Source: Ottelia alismoides | Taxonomy: Eukaryota > Streptophyta > Magnoliopsida > Alismatales > Hydrocharitaceae | NCBI GenBank assembly: GCA_037367405.1 | Contig: JAZKJV010002622.1 | Location: 62,001-126,000, forward strand | DNA length: 64,000 nt | Direction: 5' to 3' | In this document: one piece after another, positions 22,120-34,778 of the stretch | Layout: the number at the start of each line of letters is the position of its first letter | How positions within the stretch are numbered: the first letter of the stretch is position 1 | The notes under the pieces: generated by a model | Database searches by the model: none | Told to the model about the DNA's origin: nothing | The model's input: only the letters and a program-made list of their open reading frames with translations | Made by a program: the position numbers and the translations under genes

Positions 22120-25100
22120 TGATGAATCCCCATTCATCACTCTTTATTCCTTTATTTTAGCTAGAAACCTCAGTGAAATGCCATGTAAATACCTGTAAAT
22201 ACAATAATTTGTCAAAATGCATGCATCATGTAATTATTCATAATTAGCATGTTTTAGTGTAAAACTAAAGGAATAAAGAAATAAAAGAAAAAGAGGGAGA
22301 TATTTAGAATAAATATTGAGTGACCTAATTCCAAGGGAGGGCTCAGCATGGGCCTGACCGCAAAAGAAACCAAGTAGAGGGAGATAGGGTCAATCATTGT
22401 GTACATAACCTTATGTATATAAATAATTTTATTTTCCTCAAAATAAAAATAAAAAGATGTTTCTATTATTTTGTATATATTTATAAAAATAAAATAAAAA
22501 TAAGAAAAATAAAAATAATAAAATTCATTTTCCATCTTGTATAGATACCATGTACATATGTATATAGATCTATTTATTTAACAAATGTAAATAAATCATA
22601 AAAATAAAATAAAAATACCTTTTTATTCCAAATTTTATGTTGTAAAAAATAAAATATAAAATTGGAATAATTGTGAAAAAATAAATAATTAAAAATTAAA
22701 AAATACATATGTGTATATACCTGTATATAATAATAATATAATGTAAATACGTTATTTATTTTTCAAAAAAAATAAAAATCACAAAAAATTAATTTGAAAT
22801 ATAATAGACATTTTTCATGTTCAAACTTTTCTGAAATAAAATTGTTTATTAATTTAAATGAATTTTCAAATAATTACAGAAAGGAATTTTCCTATTGGTC
22901 CACGGGGGATTGTTGACCCCCGGTCAACTCACCTTCGCAGACCCCCTTCCAGGCGGATCGGGATTTTGAACCAAGTTCTCCCAATTTTCCCAATCGTATC
23001 CGCCTCCCATTTCCTAAAACCCTGGGCCCCCGATTATAGTTGACTTATCCGAGACCCTCGCCCGGGGATCTACCTAGGGATCCGTGCACCACCGTTCCCT
23101 GCCCGACCCCTTCTTTACCGGATCTTCACCACTATAAGGTCTGAGCTCCGCCGCATTTCACTCCATCTTTGGCCTCCATCTTCCAATCCCAAGAGCTCCA
23201 TTCCTCTCCCTAGAGTGACAGCTATCGGAGGAGAGTGTTGCGGCAAGGAGAGGAGAGTTGTAGCCACTGATCCGGTGGTTTCGCCGCCGTGCTCCGTCGC
23301 CGAGCAAGCTCGAGCCTCTGGCCCCGATGAGCCATCAAGGCAAAGACCCCAGGAGCTTCCTTAGCCCCAGCACAGTCGATCTCGATCGCCAGGTACCCCC
23401 GATACCCATTAGGTTAGGTTAATTTCCATTTCGCCCAATTTACGCCGCCGGCCTTCGCCGGCTGATTCACTACCATCCAGTTACCCATTCGATCATCCGA
23501 CCTTCGATTCACGTTCACGAGACTCCTCTCCTCCTTCTACTCCCCTCCAATCACCTTGGTTCGCCCCGGAACCAAGAAGTGGGTCTCCATGGCCGTCAGC
23601 TCGCCGGAGACCTCCGCTCCGCCTCACCAGACCATCCCCTTCGCACATAACCGGGTTGAGGCACTTTGCCCTCGACCCAGCGTTCTTCCTGTGCATGTAG
23701 CATCAAAGAAGGACCCCATATGAGGTCCAACAGTCGAAGAACAGGAGCTCCACGCCGCCTTCGTCGCTGGAGCTCTCCGGAGCTCCTTAGCCTCATCGGA
23801 GCTACCCACTAGCTGCGGACCATCGTGACCGATCTCTTCCACACCTCAGCAGCTCCAGAGGACGCCTCCACCACGCGAATTGGGCCGGCAAACTTCGCCG
23901 ATGAAGTGTTCTTGGAGGACGTCCAGTTATCGTCCGATCGACCCTCCTCCTGACAGATCAGATCTGAGCCATCCATCCACGGAGCGCCTCAAGCCGTAGA
24001 TCCATCTGAGGATCGCTTCTAGAGCGTCGATCCAGTGAAGGGGTGTGCATGTTTCTCCACCGTCAGATCTCCACAAGGCACGCCCTCGACCGTCGATCAT
24101 TAATAAAGGGGTAATTTCACTTAGGCCCCTTCTCTTTCTACATTTATAGAATAGTCTTGTAAATATTTTAGCGCGTTATTTTTATTTTTGGAAGAATTGT
24201 AGTTAGGACCCTAGGTTTATTTTATTTGCATTATAGTCCTTGTTTATCTGAGCCACGTGCATCGACACGTGAGTTGTGGGTTATTTGCACCTTTAGTCCC
24301 GAACTTTGTGCTTGTTACTGTTTGCATCTTTTTAAAAAAGAATTACAGAAATGCCCCTACGAATGCCAGTCACGTGTATTGCTAGTGTGTTTTTGGACTT
24401 TTTGTAGTTGCGACCCCTAGACTTTTATAGTTGTTATTGTTTGGCCTTGTAATTATGTTTTCTTATACTTAGGTCCTTGCTTGCTGTTTGCCTTGTTTTT
24501 ATTGAATAAAATATCAATTGAACTCCAAATTAGGTGAAATTTGGATACATGGCTCCTACCACTGTGTAAAAATTTCCCTAATTTTTTGGGACATTATTGT
24601 GGCTTTTTACTATTTTTAAAAATTTAAAAACAAGTATTTTTCTTATTATTTGAAAACAAAAATCAAGGAAAAATCTAAAAACTTTTCTAAAAATTCTAAA
24701 AAAATTAAAGATTGTTAGTTTAGTGGTTTCCTAGATTCTAACCCAATTTTGTGCTATTTGGATTTATAAAAACCATAAAAATTGAAAAACCTTAAAAATC
24801 TTATAAAAATCATTAAACATTCTATAAATTTCAAAAAAATGCAAACTCTTTTTCTGTAGCTTAGTTTTTGTATATCTTTTTCATAAAAATTGTCTCCAGA
24901 TTTTTAGAGACCAACTATATATTTTTAATTGGTCTTTCAAGTCTTGCTGCACACTGAGCACTGTTTTCCCATTTATCGATTTTTAGAAAATCAAATAAAA
25001 ATTGAAAATTCCTAGAAAATTACCAAAAACACTTAAAAACATAAAAACACAAAAACAATTTTATTTGAATTTTCTATGCATTTTTGGGTGTTTAAATAAG

Positions 25101-25446
25101 TTGTTGAACTTGCTTGTTTATACATTTTCTTATATTTTCTTATATAATTTAAAACACAAAAAATTTAAAAACCATTAAAATCCACCAAAAACATTTTCTT
25201 CATTTTTTTATCATCTTGATTACTTCGTAGGCTGTCTCGGCCATCCCGTGCTCCTTGTGTTCGACCCTAGTAGCTATACCAAGTAAAATAAAATAGTGAG
25301 ACCGCTATTTGGTTTTATTGTTTTATCCTTCGATTTGGTGGTCTTATATTTTTCTTGTTGACTGATTCTCTCGATCCAGGTCGCAACGACCCGAGAGTGA
25401 TCTCTACCTTAACCAGATCTTGGTTTCACGGATTTTTCGATCATCA
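22120..25446 (+). repeat. Ath-A 3' LTR (family A, 3327 bp)
   Basis: It starts TGATGAATCC, ends TCGATCATCA, and is colinear with the 5' LTR, with about ten differences in the first 300 bases. Candidate TATA at 23133-23138. Paired CACGTG motifs (CACGTGCATCGACACGTG, from about 24255) are better preserved here than in the 5' LTR. Target duplication TAGTG follows at 25447-25451. Confidence 0.96.
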
Positions 25447-25451
25447 TAGTG

Positions 25452-26951
25452 ATCCCGGAGAAAAACCACAAGGTGATAGACTTGAGCATCTCCGATCTTC
25501 ATGGGATAAATCCTGCTTTTTGTTCGCACCATATCTACATTGAAAATGACGCTAAACCATCTCGTGAATTCCAACACAGGTTGAATCCAAATCTACGAGA
25601 GGTCATGAAGAAGGAGATTGAGAAATGGTACGACACGGGTTTTATTTATCCCATCTCCGATTCCAAGTGGGTGACACCTATTCATGTTGTCCCGAAGAAG
25701 TCGGGAATTGATACGACCGCCAATGAGGATAGAGAGGAAATTGTGACACAAATACACACGTCGTGGCATGTCTGTGTGGGTTATAGATGCTTGAATGCCG
25801 CAATGAAGAAGGATCATTTTCCCCTACCATTTATCGATCAGATCTTAGAGAGACTAGCGGGAAAGGAATTCTTATGCTTCTCAGATGGGTTCTCTAGCTA
25901 CAATCAAGTAGCTATCACTCCTGAGGACTAGGAGAAAACCACATTCACATGCCCCTTTTGTACCTATGCTTTCAGGCACATATCCTTTGGGATATGCAAC
26001 GTTCCCGATACGTTTCGAAGGTGCAAGATTGTAGTATTCGTTGAGATGGTTGGTGAATTCATGGAAGTCTTCATGGATGACTTCTCGATCCATGGTGATT
26101 CCTTTGATTCTTGTCTTAGAAATCCAGATCGCATCCTTAAAAGATGTTGTGAGGTCAATCTGGTGCTCTCCTGGGAGAAAAGTCACTTCATGGTGACAGA
26201 GGGCATTGTGTTGGGGCATGTCATCTCCAAGAGAGGAATGGAGGTTGACCCTTCCAAGGTGGATGTGATCAGACGACTCCAGCCACCAACCAACAAAAAA
26301 TAGTTGCGATCATTCCTCGGGCATGTTGGATTTTATAGGAGATTTATCAAAGATTTTATCGCTAGACCACTAACTAAGCTTTTACGTAAATACATGGACT
26401 TTATTGTCGATCATAAATGTCTTGAGGCTTTTAAGCTGCTTCAAGGGATGATCATGGATATCCCGATCCTACAAGCCCCAGATTGGTCTCTTCCTTTTGA
26501 TATCATGACGGACGCCTCCGATTTTGCTATTGGAGTTGTATTAGGACAGAGGCTGGATAGTATCTCGTTCGCTATACACTACGCAAGTAAAGTGCTTGAC
26601 CCCACTCAACTTAACTATACAGTTACAGAAAATGAGATGCTTGCAGTAGTATTCGCCTTGGATAAGTTCATATCCCATCTCATTGGATCTAAGGAGATTG
26701 TGTTCACATATCATACATCACTATGGTACCTAATGGAAAAGAAGGACACGAAGGTGCATCTTCTTAGGTGTATTTTACTCATCCAGGAGTTTGACTTGGA
26801 CATTAGAGATAAATCTGGAAAGAAGAACGTAGTGGTTGATCACCTCTCCCATCTCAAAATTCTTGATACTTCTGATGATAGACCTATTCGAGATCCCTTT
26901 CCAGACGAGTCAGTTTTGTTATCGACTCATTCCCATGGTACGCCAATATAG
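25452..26951 (+). pseudogene. pol: Ath-B reverse transcriptase and RNase H
   Basis: Resumption of Ath-B pol in the frame left at 4513. RT motifs: ISDLHGINPAFCSH, KEIEKWYDTGFIYPISDSKW, FSDGFSSYNQV, and the catalytic FMDDFS (26070-26081), the Athila form of YxDD. The RT connection FLGHVGFYRRFIKDF follows, then RNase H from PDWSLPFDIMTDASDF. Defects: TAG at 25929 and at 26301; RNase H has TYHTSLWYL where TDH is expected (Asp to Tyr at 26709), removing a catalytic residue; and a frameshift near 26920. A short extra segment at about 25711-25755 (TTANEDREEI) replaces the usual finger sequence. Confidence 0.92.
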
Positions 26952-28273
26952 TGAACTATCTTGTCTCTAAGAAAGTCCCCGAAGATTGGCCCAAGGGCAA
27001 CATAGACCGACTCAAGTTGGATTCGAGACATACCATTGGGATGATCCGATTATTTTCTTTGAAGGACCGGAATGTGTCTGGAGGAAGTGTATTCCTCAGG
27101 AGGAATATCAGAGTGTCCTTACTTACTGCCATAGTCTGGAGGCAGGAGGAAACTATTTTAAGAAGAGGACCACATAGAAGGTTTTACAACGTGGATTATA
27201 TTGGCCGACTCTATTTCACGATGCTCTTACTTTGCAAAGTTTGCCTAGTATGCCACTGAATGGAGGGAATCGTTGGTTCCAAGGATGAGATGCCAATGTA
27301 GCATGTCATCATTTGTGATGTCTTTGACGTTTGGGGCATCGACTTCATGGGCCCATTCCCGGTTAGCCATGGTTTTGAATATATTCTTCTTGCGGTGGAG
27401 TATCTGTCAAGGTGGGTGGAGGCTATCCCGACCCGAGCCGCAGACAACATGACTATCTGTAAATTTGTCAAAGATCATATCATCTCTAGATTCGGGATCC
27501 CCAAAGTATTAATATCTGATGGTAGTAGCCATTTTATGAACATAGATGTAAAGAAACTCATCAAGGATTACGACATCGAACATCGTGTCACTAGTCCTTA
27601 CCACCCACAGACCAATGGCATGGAAGAGGTGTCGAATAGGGAGGCTAAGACCATATTGCAGAAGCTTGTCTTCCCACATAGGAAGGACTGGACTCAGATC
27701 TTGGATCAAGTCCTTTGGGCTTACATAACAGCTTGCAAGACACCATTATGATCCTCCCCACTCAGAATGGTATTCAGGAAGCCGTGCCATTTTCCCGTAG
27801 AGTTAGTGCATAAATCTGAATGAGTAATCAAGAAGATCAATTGGAACACACATCTAGAGCATAGACGGAGAGAGACAGATATGAATGAACTTGTGGAGAT
27901 CAGAAACTGAGCATATGACAACAGTTTGGTATACAAGGACAAGGTAAAATGTTGGCACGATAGATTTATCAGACAAAAGGCATTTGTTCCTAGATAGAAG
28001 TTATGGTTGTTCAATGGGAAGCTGAAGGTTTTCCAAGGGAAGCTTAATTCCAAGTGGATGGGTCTGTTCATAGTCCGTGTTGTGCATGCCAGCATATGTG
28101 TAGAGATTTTAGATCTTACAGATGGAGAACATACATCTGTACTGAATGGACAATTGCTGAAACACTTTGTCGAACCTAATGAACATTTAGTATGGGTTGA
28201 GGAGATTGTTTTCATGCGTGAGACAGACTCAACAGACACACATAGAGTTACGCATGAAGCCTTGCAACATTAA
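26940..28273 (+). pseudogene. pol: Ath-B integrase and pol C-terminus
   Basis: After frameshifts at 26920-27340 the integrase core is readable at 27330-28273. [19 protein letters not shown] carries the first Asp, LISDGSSHF the second, and [12 protein letters not shown] the Glu, preceded by [10 protein letters not shown]. The C-terminal module is at about 28010-28050 (LKVFQGKLNSKW). Stops interrupt it at about 27749 and several later points; the frame ends with TAA at 28271. The zinc-binding region (27120-27250) is split between frames. D-D-E residues survive but no protein could be made. Confidence 0.9.
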
Positions 28274-30166
28274 GCTCTTGCCATCAACATCATAAAAAAG
28301 ATTCAGATCTTGATCCTTGTATATGCTCACTCCTTCTTCTATATATTTTCTCTCCCTCCCTCCCCCGTGATTCGAATCATTCTCCCCATCTCCATATCAT
28401 TTCATTTTATTGCTATACTTAGGATGACCAGATCCTAAATATAAGGGGGAGAGTGACCCTAGTCTCTTCACCATTCTCTGTATATTCTCCAAATCTCATC
28501 GGTCCTTATACTCACTCCTGTCCTTTACTTAGGCTGACCAGAGCCTAAGTATAGGGGGGACCGATGCCCGCCATGTATATACTCATCCATTTTCCCTCTT
28601 AGTCTCGCCCGCCCCATTTCTGATCTTCTTCTAAACTTAGGCTGCTAGAGCCTAAGTATAAGGGGGGCGGAGCGGCTTCTTTACTTTTTGTAACTTTAGC
28701 TCTCCTATGCTTAGCACGAGATGTGCCTTTTTCCTCGCTTTTCATGCTATGAGGACATAACACACAATAAGTATAGGGGGCGTGTATATATTACATATAT
28801 ACTTACCCAAAGCTCGTACTTTTGTGTATTTTCATGTATTTTTGTATATATTATGCAATAATTCTGGGGTAGGTAAAAATTGATTTTTTTAAAATACATG
28901 TATACTAGTATGTATATTGTATAATCTGTATAATACTTGTATAAAAAGTCGTAAAATTCTTGTAAATAAAATTCTTGTAAAATTTGTTGTATACCAAAAA
29001 GTGAAAATAAAGCCTTCTTATTTACTCTTGCATTTAAAAAAATGTGTCTTGAATTCATTCATCTATATAACATGTCATTTGCATCTCATCTGCATATCTT
29101 GCATATGCAAAGTGAAAAGTTAGTGAGTTCTGAACCAAGCGATGAAGGGATTTGATTTGACCTTAATCTACCTAATTTCATAGGAACCTTATAAGAATTG
29201 GAGTTAAGATTTTTCAGGTCGAGCGACCTAATTCTTTGAGTATGCAATTCTATGTTCACATGTCATCTTGATTGGTCTAATTAGAATATTTCATACACAT
29301 GCATGATTCTTTTAGACAGTGACCTAACTTGGACAAGCACTATGCTCGTCGCTCTTCATTGATGAGGTGGTGAGGAGGTAGAATCCTTTGGCTTGGAGTA
29401 GCACACGGGTGGAAACATCCGTCCTCCTCTACGGAGGGTAGTGCATCTCAACCTAGTCTAGTGGTGTTGACGTCTAAGGATGGGATGTTGTGGGTTGCAA
29501 TAAAGCTTCAAAAGAGGGATAGTCTACTGTCTCAAGGAGAAAAACTCCTTATGTACATGCTACACCTTGTATATATTTCGAAAAAATGCAGAATCACTAA
29601 AAGTGGACAGGCCTGATTGAAAAGTAAAATGCCTGCCGGAGTGTATATACAAGGATAGAAAAATAAGAGCTTCAAAACCTACAGCTGGATGACTTGGCTA
29701 CACTGGTCAAGCAACCTAGGATAAGTTTCTACACTAGCTACCATCCACTCTTCTCTCCACCCCAACTTCTTGAACCGGTTGCACTTGAACTTAGAAGGGA
29801 ATACCCCGCTCCTCGAGGAAAGAGTTACTGGACTGGAGAATTAGAGTCACCTTGTTAGATGAGGTTGTTTATTTGCCATTTCTAATATGGAGAGCTATAT
29901 TTCACTTATACAGTACAAGTAAGATTCATAGTTATCAGAATTTGCATGTGAGGATTTGTTCTGACCTAACTATTGAGCGTCTTGAATAGAAGACTTGTGG
30001 AACTTAAAGGTTGTTAGGTCTTAAATTCAAATCCCAATAAGGTTCTGCCACATTATTAATCCAAAGGTCGAGTCAAGCTCCATTTTCACCTTTTGTTCAC
30101 GACCTTGGTATGGAGCCCAAAATCATTTCTCTCTTGCATTTTATTTTAGTTCTCGGGGGCGGGCAA
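28274..30166 (+). other. Ath-B post-pol region
   Basis: A 1.9-kb non-coding region. It contains three hairpin/polypurine units at 28412-28450, 28524-28560 and 28632-28670, plus a lone AAGTATAGGGGG at 28769-28780. An AT-rich stretch follows, then the conserved block CTTAGAAGGGAATACC / CGCTCCTCGAGGAAAGAG at 29790-29826. It parallels Ath-A 9681-22100 (minus copia) with no long open frame on the plus strand. Confidence 0.8.
28412..28670 (+). repeat. Three tandem hairpin-plus-polypurine units (Ath-B)
   Basis: Units start at about 28412, 28524 and 28632, a spacing of about 110 bp. Each has an ACTTAGG(C/A)TG left arm and a CCTAAGTATA right arm with a G(4-6) run. They are longer-spaced and better paired than in Ath-A. 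Confidence 0.85.
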
Positions 30167-30184
30167 GGTTTAAGTATAGTGGGT
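30167..30184 (+). other. Ath-B polypurine tract
   Basis: AAGGTTTAAGTATAGTGGGT directly before TGATGAATATG. It is a slightly degraded version of the AAGTATAGGGGG motif. Confidence 0.8.
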
Positions 30185-33100
30185 TGATGAATATGTGATT
30201 CATCACTCTAAAAGTTGAAAATAGAGCTTTGTTCCTGAGTAATTAGATGCATATTTCCACTTATATTCCATAATTAGCATTCATTCATGTGTAATAATAT
30301 CTACATTTTAGCATTCATATTTGCATTAAATAAGGAGCCAAATTCACTTGTAAATATTTACCGGTATATTATCTAAAATCACCTCTTTGTATATATTTTA
30401 TACTAACTTCAAATCCAATAAAATTTACTTTATAATGTACATATTACTAACACTACTACAAGAACGATATCAAAAAAATACTAACTTGTAAAATTGTCCA
30501 ATAAAACCCAAATCCAAGTTTGAAACAATGAACCTTAAAATACGCATATCTCTTTCAAACAGTGTCCGATTTAGGTCTATTCACTTTTAAAGTACTATAC
30601 ATTCAGAGATCTTCAAACAAGACTAATTTCATGAAATTCGGAGATCGTATGTGAAACTTGGATTTTAGGCCCCTATTGTATATTGTAAATATTGACCAAA
30701 ATGCCCTTTCATTTTATCCTTTTATTTTGTTAATTATTAAAAATCCAAAAAATTAGACTAAATTATAAATATTCCTTTCATATTTTCCCTATTTTATTTC
30801 GATTTTTATCTTATTTAAAAATGACAAAAAATAACAAAATAAAAATGGCAGTGTTTTTATACCCTTAAAAACACTCACAAAATATTTCTCCCTTGATTTG
30901 ACCTCGATTCTGTTTTTGGTCAACATAAAACTTGTAGATCTTATCAAGATATACACCTCATATTTTGAATTTTTCCAAAAACAGTTTCCTTCTCCCTCTA
31001 TTTCACATTCTTTCTCTGAATAACCTGATTGGGCCATGTGGCTCTTTCTTATTGAGCCACGTGTCCCGTTTCCTTGCGTGCCACGCGCACCACATCAGCA
31101 ATCGTTGGATCGCCTTCCTTCTCTTTCATATCCTCCGCGCACTACCATTCTACCCTCAGCCCTTTGATCAAATCCCATATCGATCGCCGTTGTTCGTCAG
31201 CGCCATTCTCTCTTCATGACACGTGACTCGATCTTACCCCTCGATTTTGCCTCCACAGATCTAATCTCAACCGCACTCGAGCGCCCCTCTCTTGGCTATT
31301 GGATCCTGAGGTCCAACAACCACGACCTCGTCTTCCTCCTCCATTCACCCCTTCTCTCCCATGACCTCCACCCAGCGCAGCCGCTTCCCCCTTTTTATTT
31401 CCCCCACCGTCTCCTCCCTCTTATCCATTCTCCAACTACTCCACGACAAAGCCCCATCTTCCATTACCCTCGCAGGAATCCACTCCATTCATGATCCCCT
31501 CTACCTCATTCCATAGCACCCCCGCAAAACCAATCGACCACCACCACATCTCCCAAACTCCCCCTTTACATACTCCCCCTACGCCGCGATTCCAATCCAT
31601 CCGCCATTACGAGAGTTAGCTTCAGCTCTTGGGCCAACAACGGTGACAGCATTTGAGTCCCCAATTGAGTAAGGAAGAGTTTCTTATTCAACCTATGGTG
31701 TGATCCGATGTGTCAAACCAACTCGTCGCAGCTCCTTTTGCAAGAAGCTACTCCAGCTTCGCAGTACCGCACCACCCTGCTCGAGGCCAAGACCAGCAGA
31801 GCTCCCCGAGCTCCATCTACCCAAGGCCTACCCCCAGGTAACTTCTTCCCTTCTTTTCTCCTCCCATTTCAATTTCCCCTATATTGTTGTTTTTCCTCTA
31901 TTCCTTTGTCTCCCCCTTCTTCTCGATCAACTTCGACACTTCACCCTTTGTTCACCGCATATAATCCGTCCAAACCTCCGATCTTTGACAACCACCTCCG
32001 ACCTACGAGCTCCACCACACCTCGCATCAACCATTTCCCGACTCCACCCTTTCTCTACTCCGTCGTAGGCCACCTGTTGGCTCCAGCTTCACAGGCCTGC
32101 CAATGACCCTGCCACGACCCACATCCGCTCTGGCAACTGCGAGTAGCACTGCCTCAAACGCCTTGGGCTTCATGTGACCCTTGCACACATTCCAGACGCA
32201 CACCGTTACACCCTTGGCAGTGATACCCACTAGTGGTTCTTCCCTGCGTGTGGAGCAGCAGAGTCTCGTCCTTCAAGCGAACTTGGAGCTCTCTTCTCCA
32301 TTCGTCGTGGAGCCTCTACCGCCTCAGCCGACGCCGAATGAGTACCATCACCATCGACTTTAGCTGCCACCGTCGCCAGCCGCTTTGCCAACCGTCAACT
32401 CCACCCACCTCCGTGTTCCATCACCAACAACAAAGATGTGCAGACACTGCTTGATTATCATCGAGCGGCTCATAATCCATCAAGCCGAGCTTCGCCCCCT
32501 TCCCTTATCTTCGGGTTCGATCGAAGCTCCGGAGACTGCTACGTGGAGGTCAGACCTGAAGCAGCCTTCCGTGCCTTGCAGTTCACGTGGATATCATATA
32601 AGTATGGGAATATTTCACTCGTGCCCCTGGAAGCTCTGGAAATTACGATGATGCCCCCGTCAGCCAACATTACGTGAGGTGCACGTGTCTACTTGGAGAA
32701 GTTGCATAAATACCCTCGCGGGTATAGGTAATTTCATTTTAGACTCGTCAGCATCTTTGTTTCTATTCAGTTTTGTTTTTGTATTGCATTCATACCATTG
32801 TGTTTGCATATTTATTTAAACATACATTTCACATCATTTTGTCACTATAAAAATTTCATATTGTAGAAGAACTCATATTTTATAATTGTGTTTTTTTGGA
32901 TTTTTTGAGCTTCTGGTTATTTAATATAATTAATTTCATGGAAAATTGAGTATTTTACCCTCTTCTTGCTGTTAATTCGATATTAAATCAATTATTGCTC
33001 TGAAAATTACCAAAAATTCACATTAGATAGAATTTGAGTAGTTCTATTTTATATCCAAAAATCATCACAGTTGCATATATAACGAGGCCTAAATAAATTA

Positions 33101-33680
33101 ATCAGTCTTTCATGTAATTGATTTTTAATAAGTCAAAAAATAATTGTTTTGGATCTAGTAATTTTCCTGGATTAATTTCATATAGAGTCATTTAGGATAA
33201 TTTTAATTTCTGAAAATAATTTAATTTGGTATTTATTAAAATTAATTTTGTGAAAATCACCTTGCTTTCATATTTAATTTGTAGTTAATTCATTTAGAGT
33301 CGAAAAATTCCAAAAAAATAGTGTAGCTTCATTCCATCATAATTAACATTTTGGCCAAGTTTGAGAATTTTTGGTCTTTATCTGATCATATTCACATTTT
33401 AACCCTCTAATTTGTCGAAGATTGCATTGCATTTTTTATTTTATAAAAAAACATTAAAAAATATTCTCTTGAAAACCTAACATCTAAATTGATTTTAAAT
33501 TAATCTAAGGAGAAAGTTGCCTCCCTGAGTTTGACCTTGGGCTTGCCCAAGTAAAATAAAAATTGACGCTCGATATTAATTGATATATTAATTAAAGTGG
33601 TTTTTGATTGACTTGAATTTATTCAACTACAATGAAATCGTTAATTCGACATTATTAAAAGGATAAATTTCAGGTTTTTT
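30185..33680 (+). repeat. Ath-B 3' LTR (family B, about 3.5 kb)
   Basis: It starts TGATGAATATGTGATTCATC. The right end is approximate because Ath-G pol (minus strand) begins at about 33682 and no clean TCA end or target duplication is visible. It is related to the minus-strand LTRs at 46384-49570 and 59453-64000 through CTCTAAAAGTTGAAAATAG at the start and TTGACCTTGGGCTTGCCC near the end. The GC-rich middle (31000-32700) has a donor-like CCCCAGGTAAC at about 31833 and a paired ACGTG motif at about 32674-32690. Open frames here are Pro/Ser-rich and not conserved. Confidence 0.85.
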
Positions 33681-33681
33681 A

Positions 33682-34700
33682 AAAGTCTGAAGCGTTTGTC
33701 ATGATCTCAACAGGAAGAGACCAAACTAGGGCATGTATGATAGGAGCATCCATGATTTTCCTCCTCAGGAGCTTGAAGGCTTTAAGACATCTGTGATCTA
33801 CAATGAACTCGATGTCTTTTCCTAAGAGCTCTGTTAGCGGTCAGACTATCTTTGTAAAGTCCTTTACGAATCTGCGATAAAAACCGACATGCCCAAGGAA
33901 TGACCACACTTGCTTAATGTTGGTTGGTGGTTGAAGTTTCTTGATCACATCGACCTTGGCAGGGTCAACCTCCATTCCCCTCTTGGAGATGACATGCCTC
34001 GACACAATGCCCTCTCAAATCATAAAATGGCTCTTTTCCCATGATAACACCAAATTTACCTTACTACACTTTTTGAGGACTCTATCCAAATGAGATCGAC
34101 AAGTATCAAACGAGTCGCCATGGACCGAGAAGTCATCCATGAAGAGCTCCAGGAAATTGCCCACCATCTCAATAAATATTGCTATCATGCATCGTTGGAA
34201 ATTCCCTAGTACATTACGTAACCTGAAGGGCATGCACCTGAATGTATACGTACCGAATGGACATGTAAAGGTGGTATTTTCCTAGTCCTCTGGAGTGATG
34301 GCCACTTGGTTATGGCACGAGTACCCATCTAGAAAGCAAAAGAATTCTTTCCCCATAAGTCTCTCTAGGATCTGATTTATTAAGGGAAATGGGAAATAAT
34401 CTTTCTTTGTCGTGGCATTCAAGCGTCTGTAATCCACACATCATGCCATGACGCCAGTACTCGCGTCTCAATCTCCTTTCCATTCGAGTTGGTGACTGTC
34501 TAAAGTCTCTTCTTCTTAGGGACTACATGAAGTGGTACCACCCGCTTGGAATCAAAGATGGGATACATAAACCTTGCATCACACCATTTTTCAATCTCCT
34601 TCTTGACCGCATATCGTAATTTTGGATTCAGCTTGTGCTAGAACTCACGAGAGGGTCTAGATACTTCCTCAAGGTATATATGGTTTGAGCACAATGCGGG
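33682..34700 (-). pseudogene. pol: Ath-G reverse transcriptase, truncated at the start of RNase H
   Basis: Minus-strand RT. The catalytic FMDDFSVHGDSFDTC is intact (FMDD at 34132-34143), followed by VNLVLSWEKSHFMI and the connection region. It stops abruptly at IMTNASDF, the first RNase H motif, at 33682, where the plus-strand Ath-B LTR begins. Several stops and frameshifts break the finger region (34330-34700). The missing RNase H, integrase and 3' LTR should lie left of the window, beyond the Ath-B insertion. Confidence 0.88.
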
Positions 34701-34778
34701 GTTAATCCTGCGAAGATTGAACATGATCCAACATATGGAATTGAGGTTCTTTTCAAGAATCTCTAGCAAGCGAGATTC

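Larger units (their letters stand above)
4514..25446 (+). mobile_element. Ath-A: internally deleted Athila-type retrotransposon, with a nested copia element
   Basis: Complete LTR-to-LTR insertion in Ath-B pol. Order: 5' LTR (4514-7830), full tRNA-Asp copy (7834-7908), RNase H-integrase (7914-9680), post-pol region (9681-10736 and 21102-22100), polypurine tract, 3' LTR (22120-25446). Without the copia insertion the interior is only about 3.9 kb. Leader, gag, protease and nearly all of RT are absent, so it could only have moved in trans. The LTRs differ by roughly 3-6% by eye, older than the nested copia element (about 0.4%). Confidence 0.93.

Noticed and set aside
31216..32677. Pro/Ser-rich open frames in the Ath-B 3' LTR that could look like a host exon
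   Set aside because: They lie wholly inside an LTR, are not shared with sister LTRs and show no domain.
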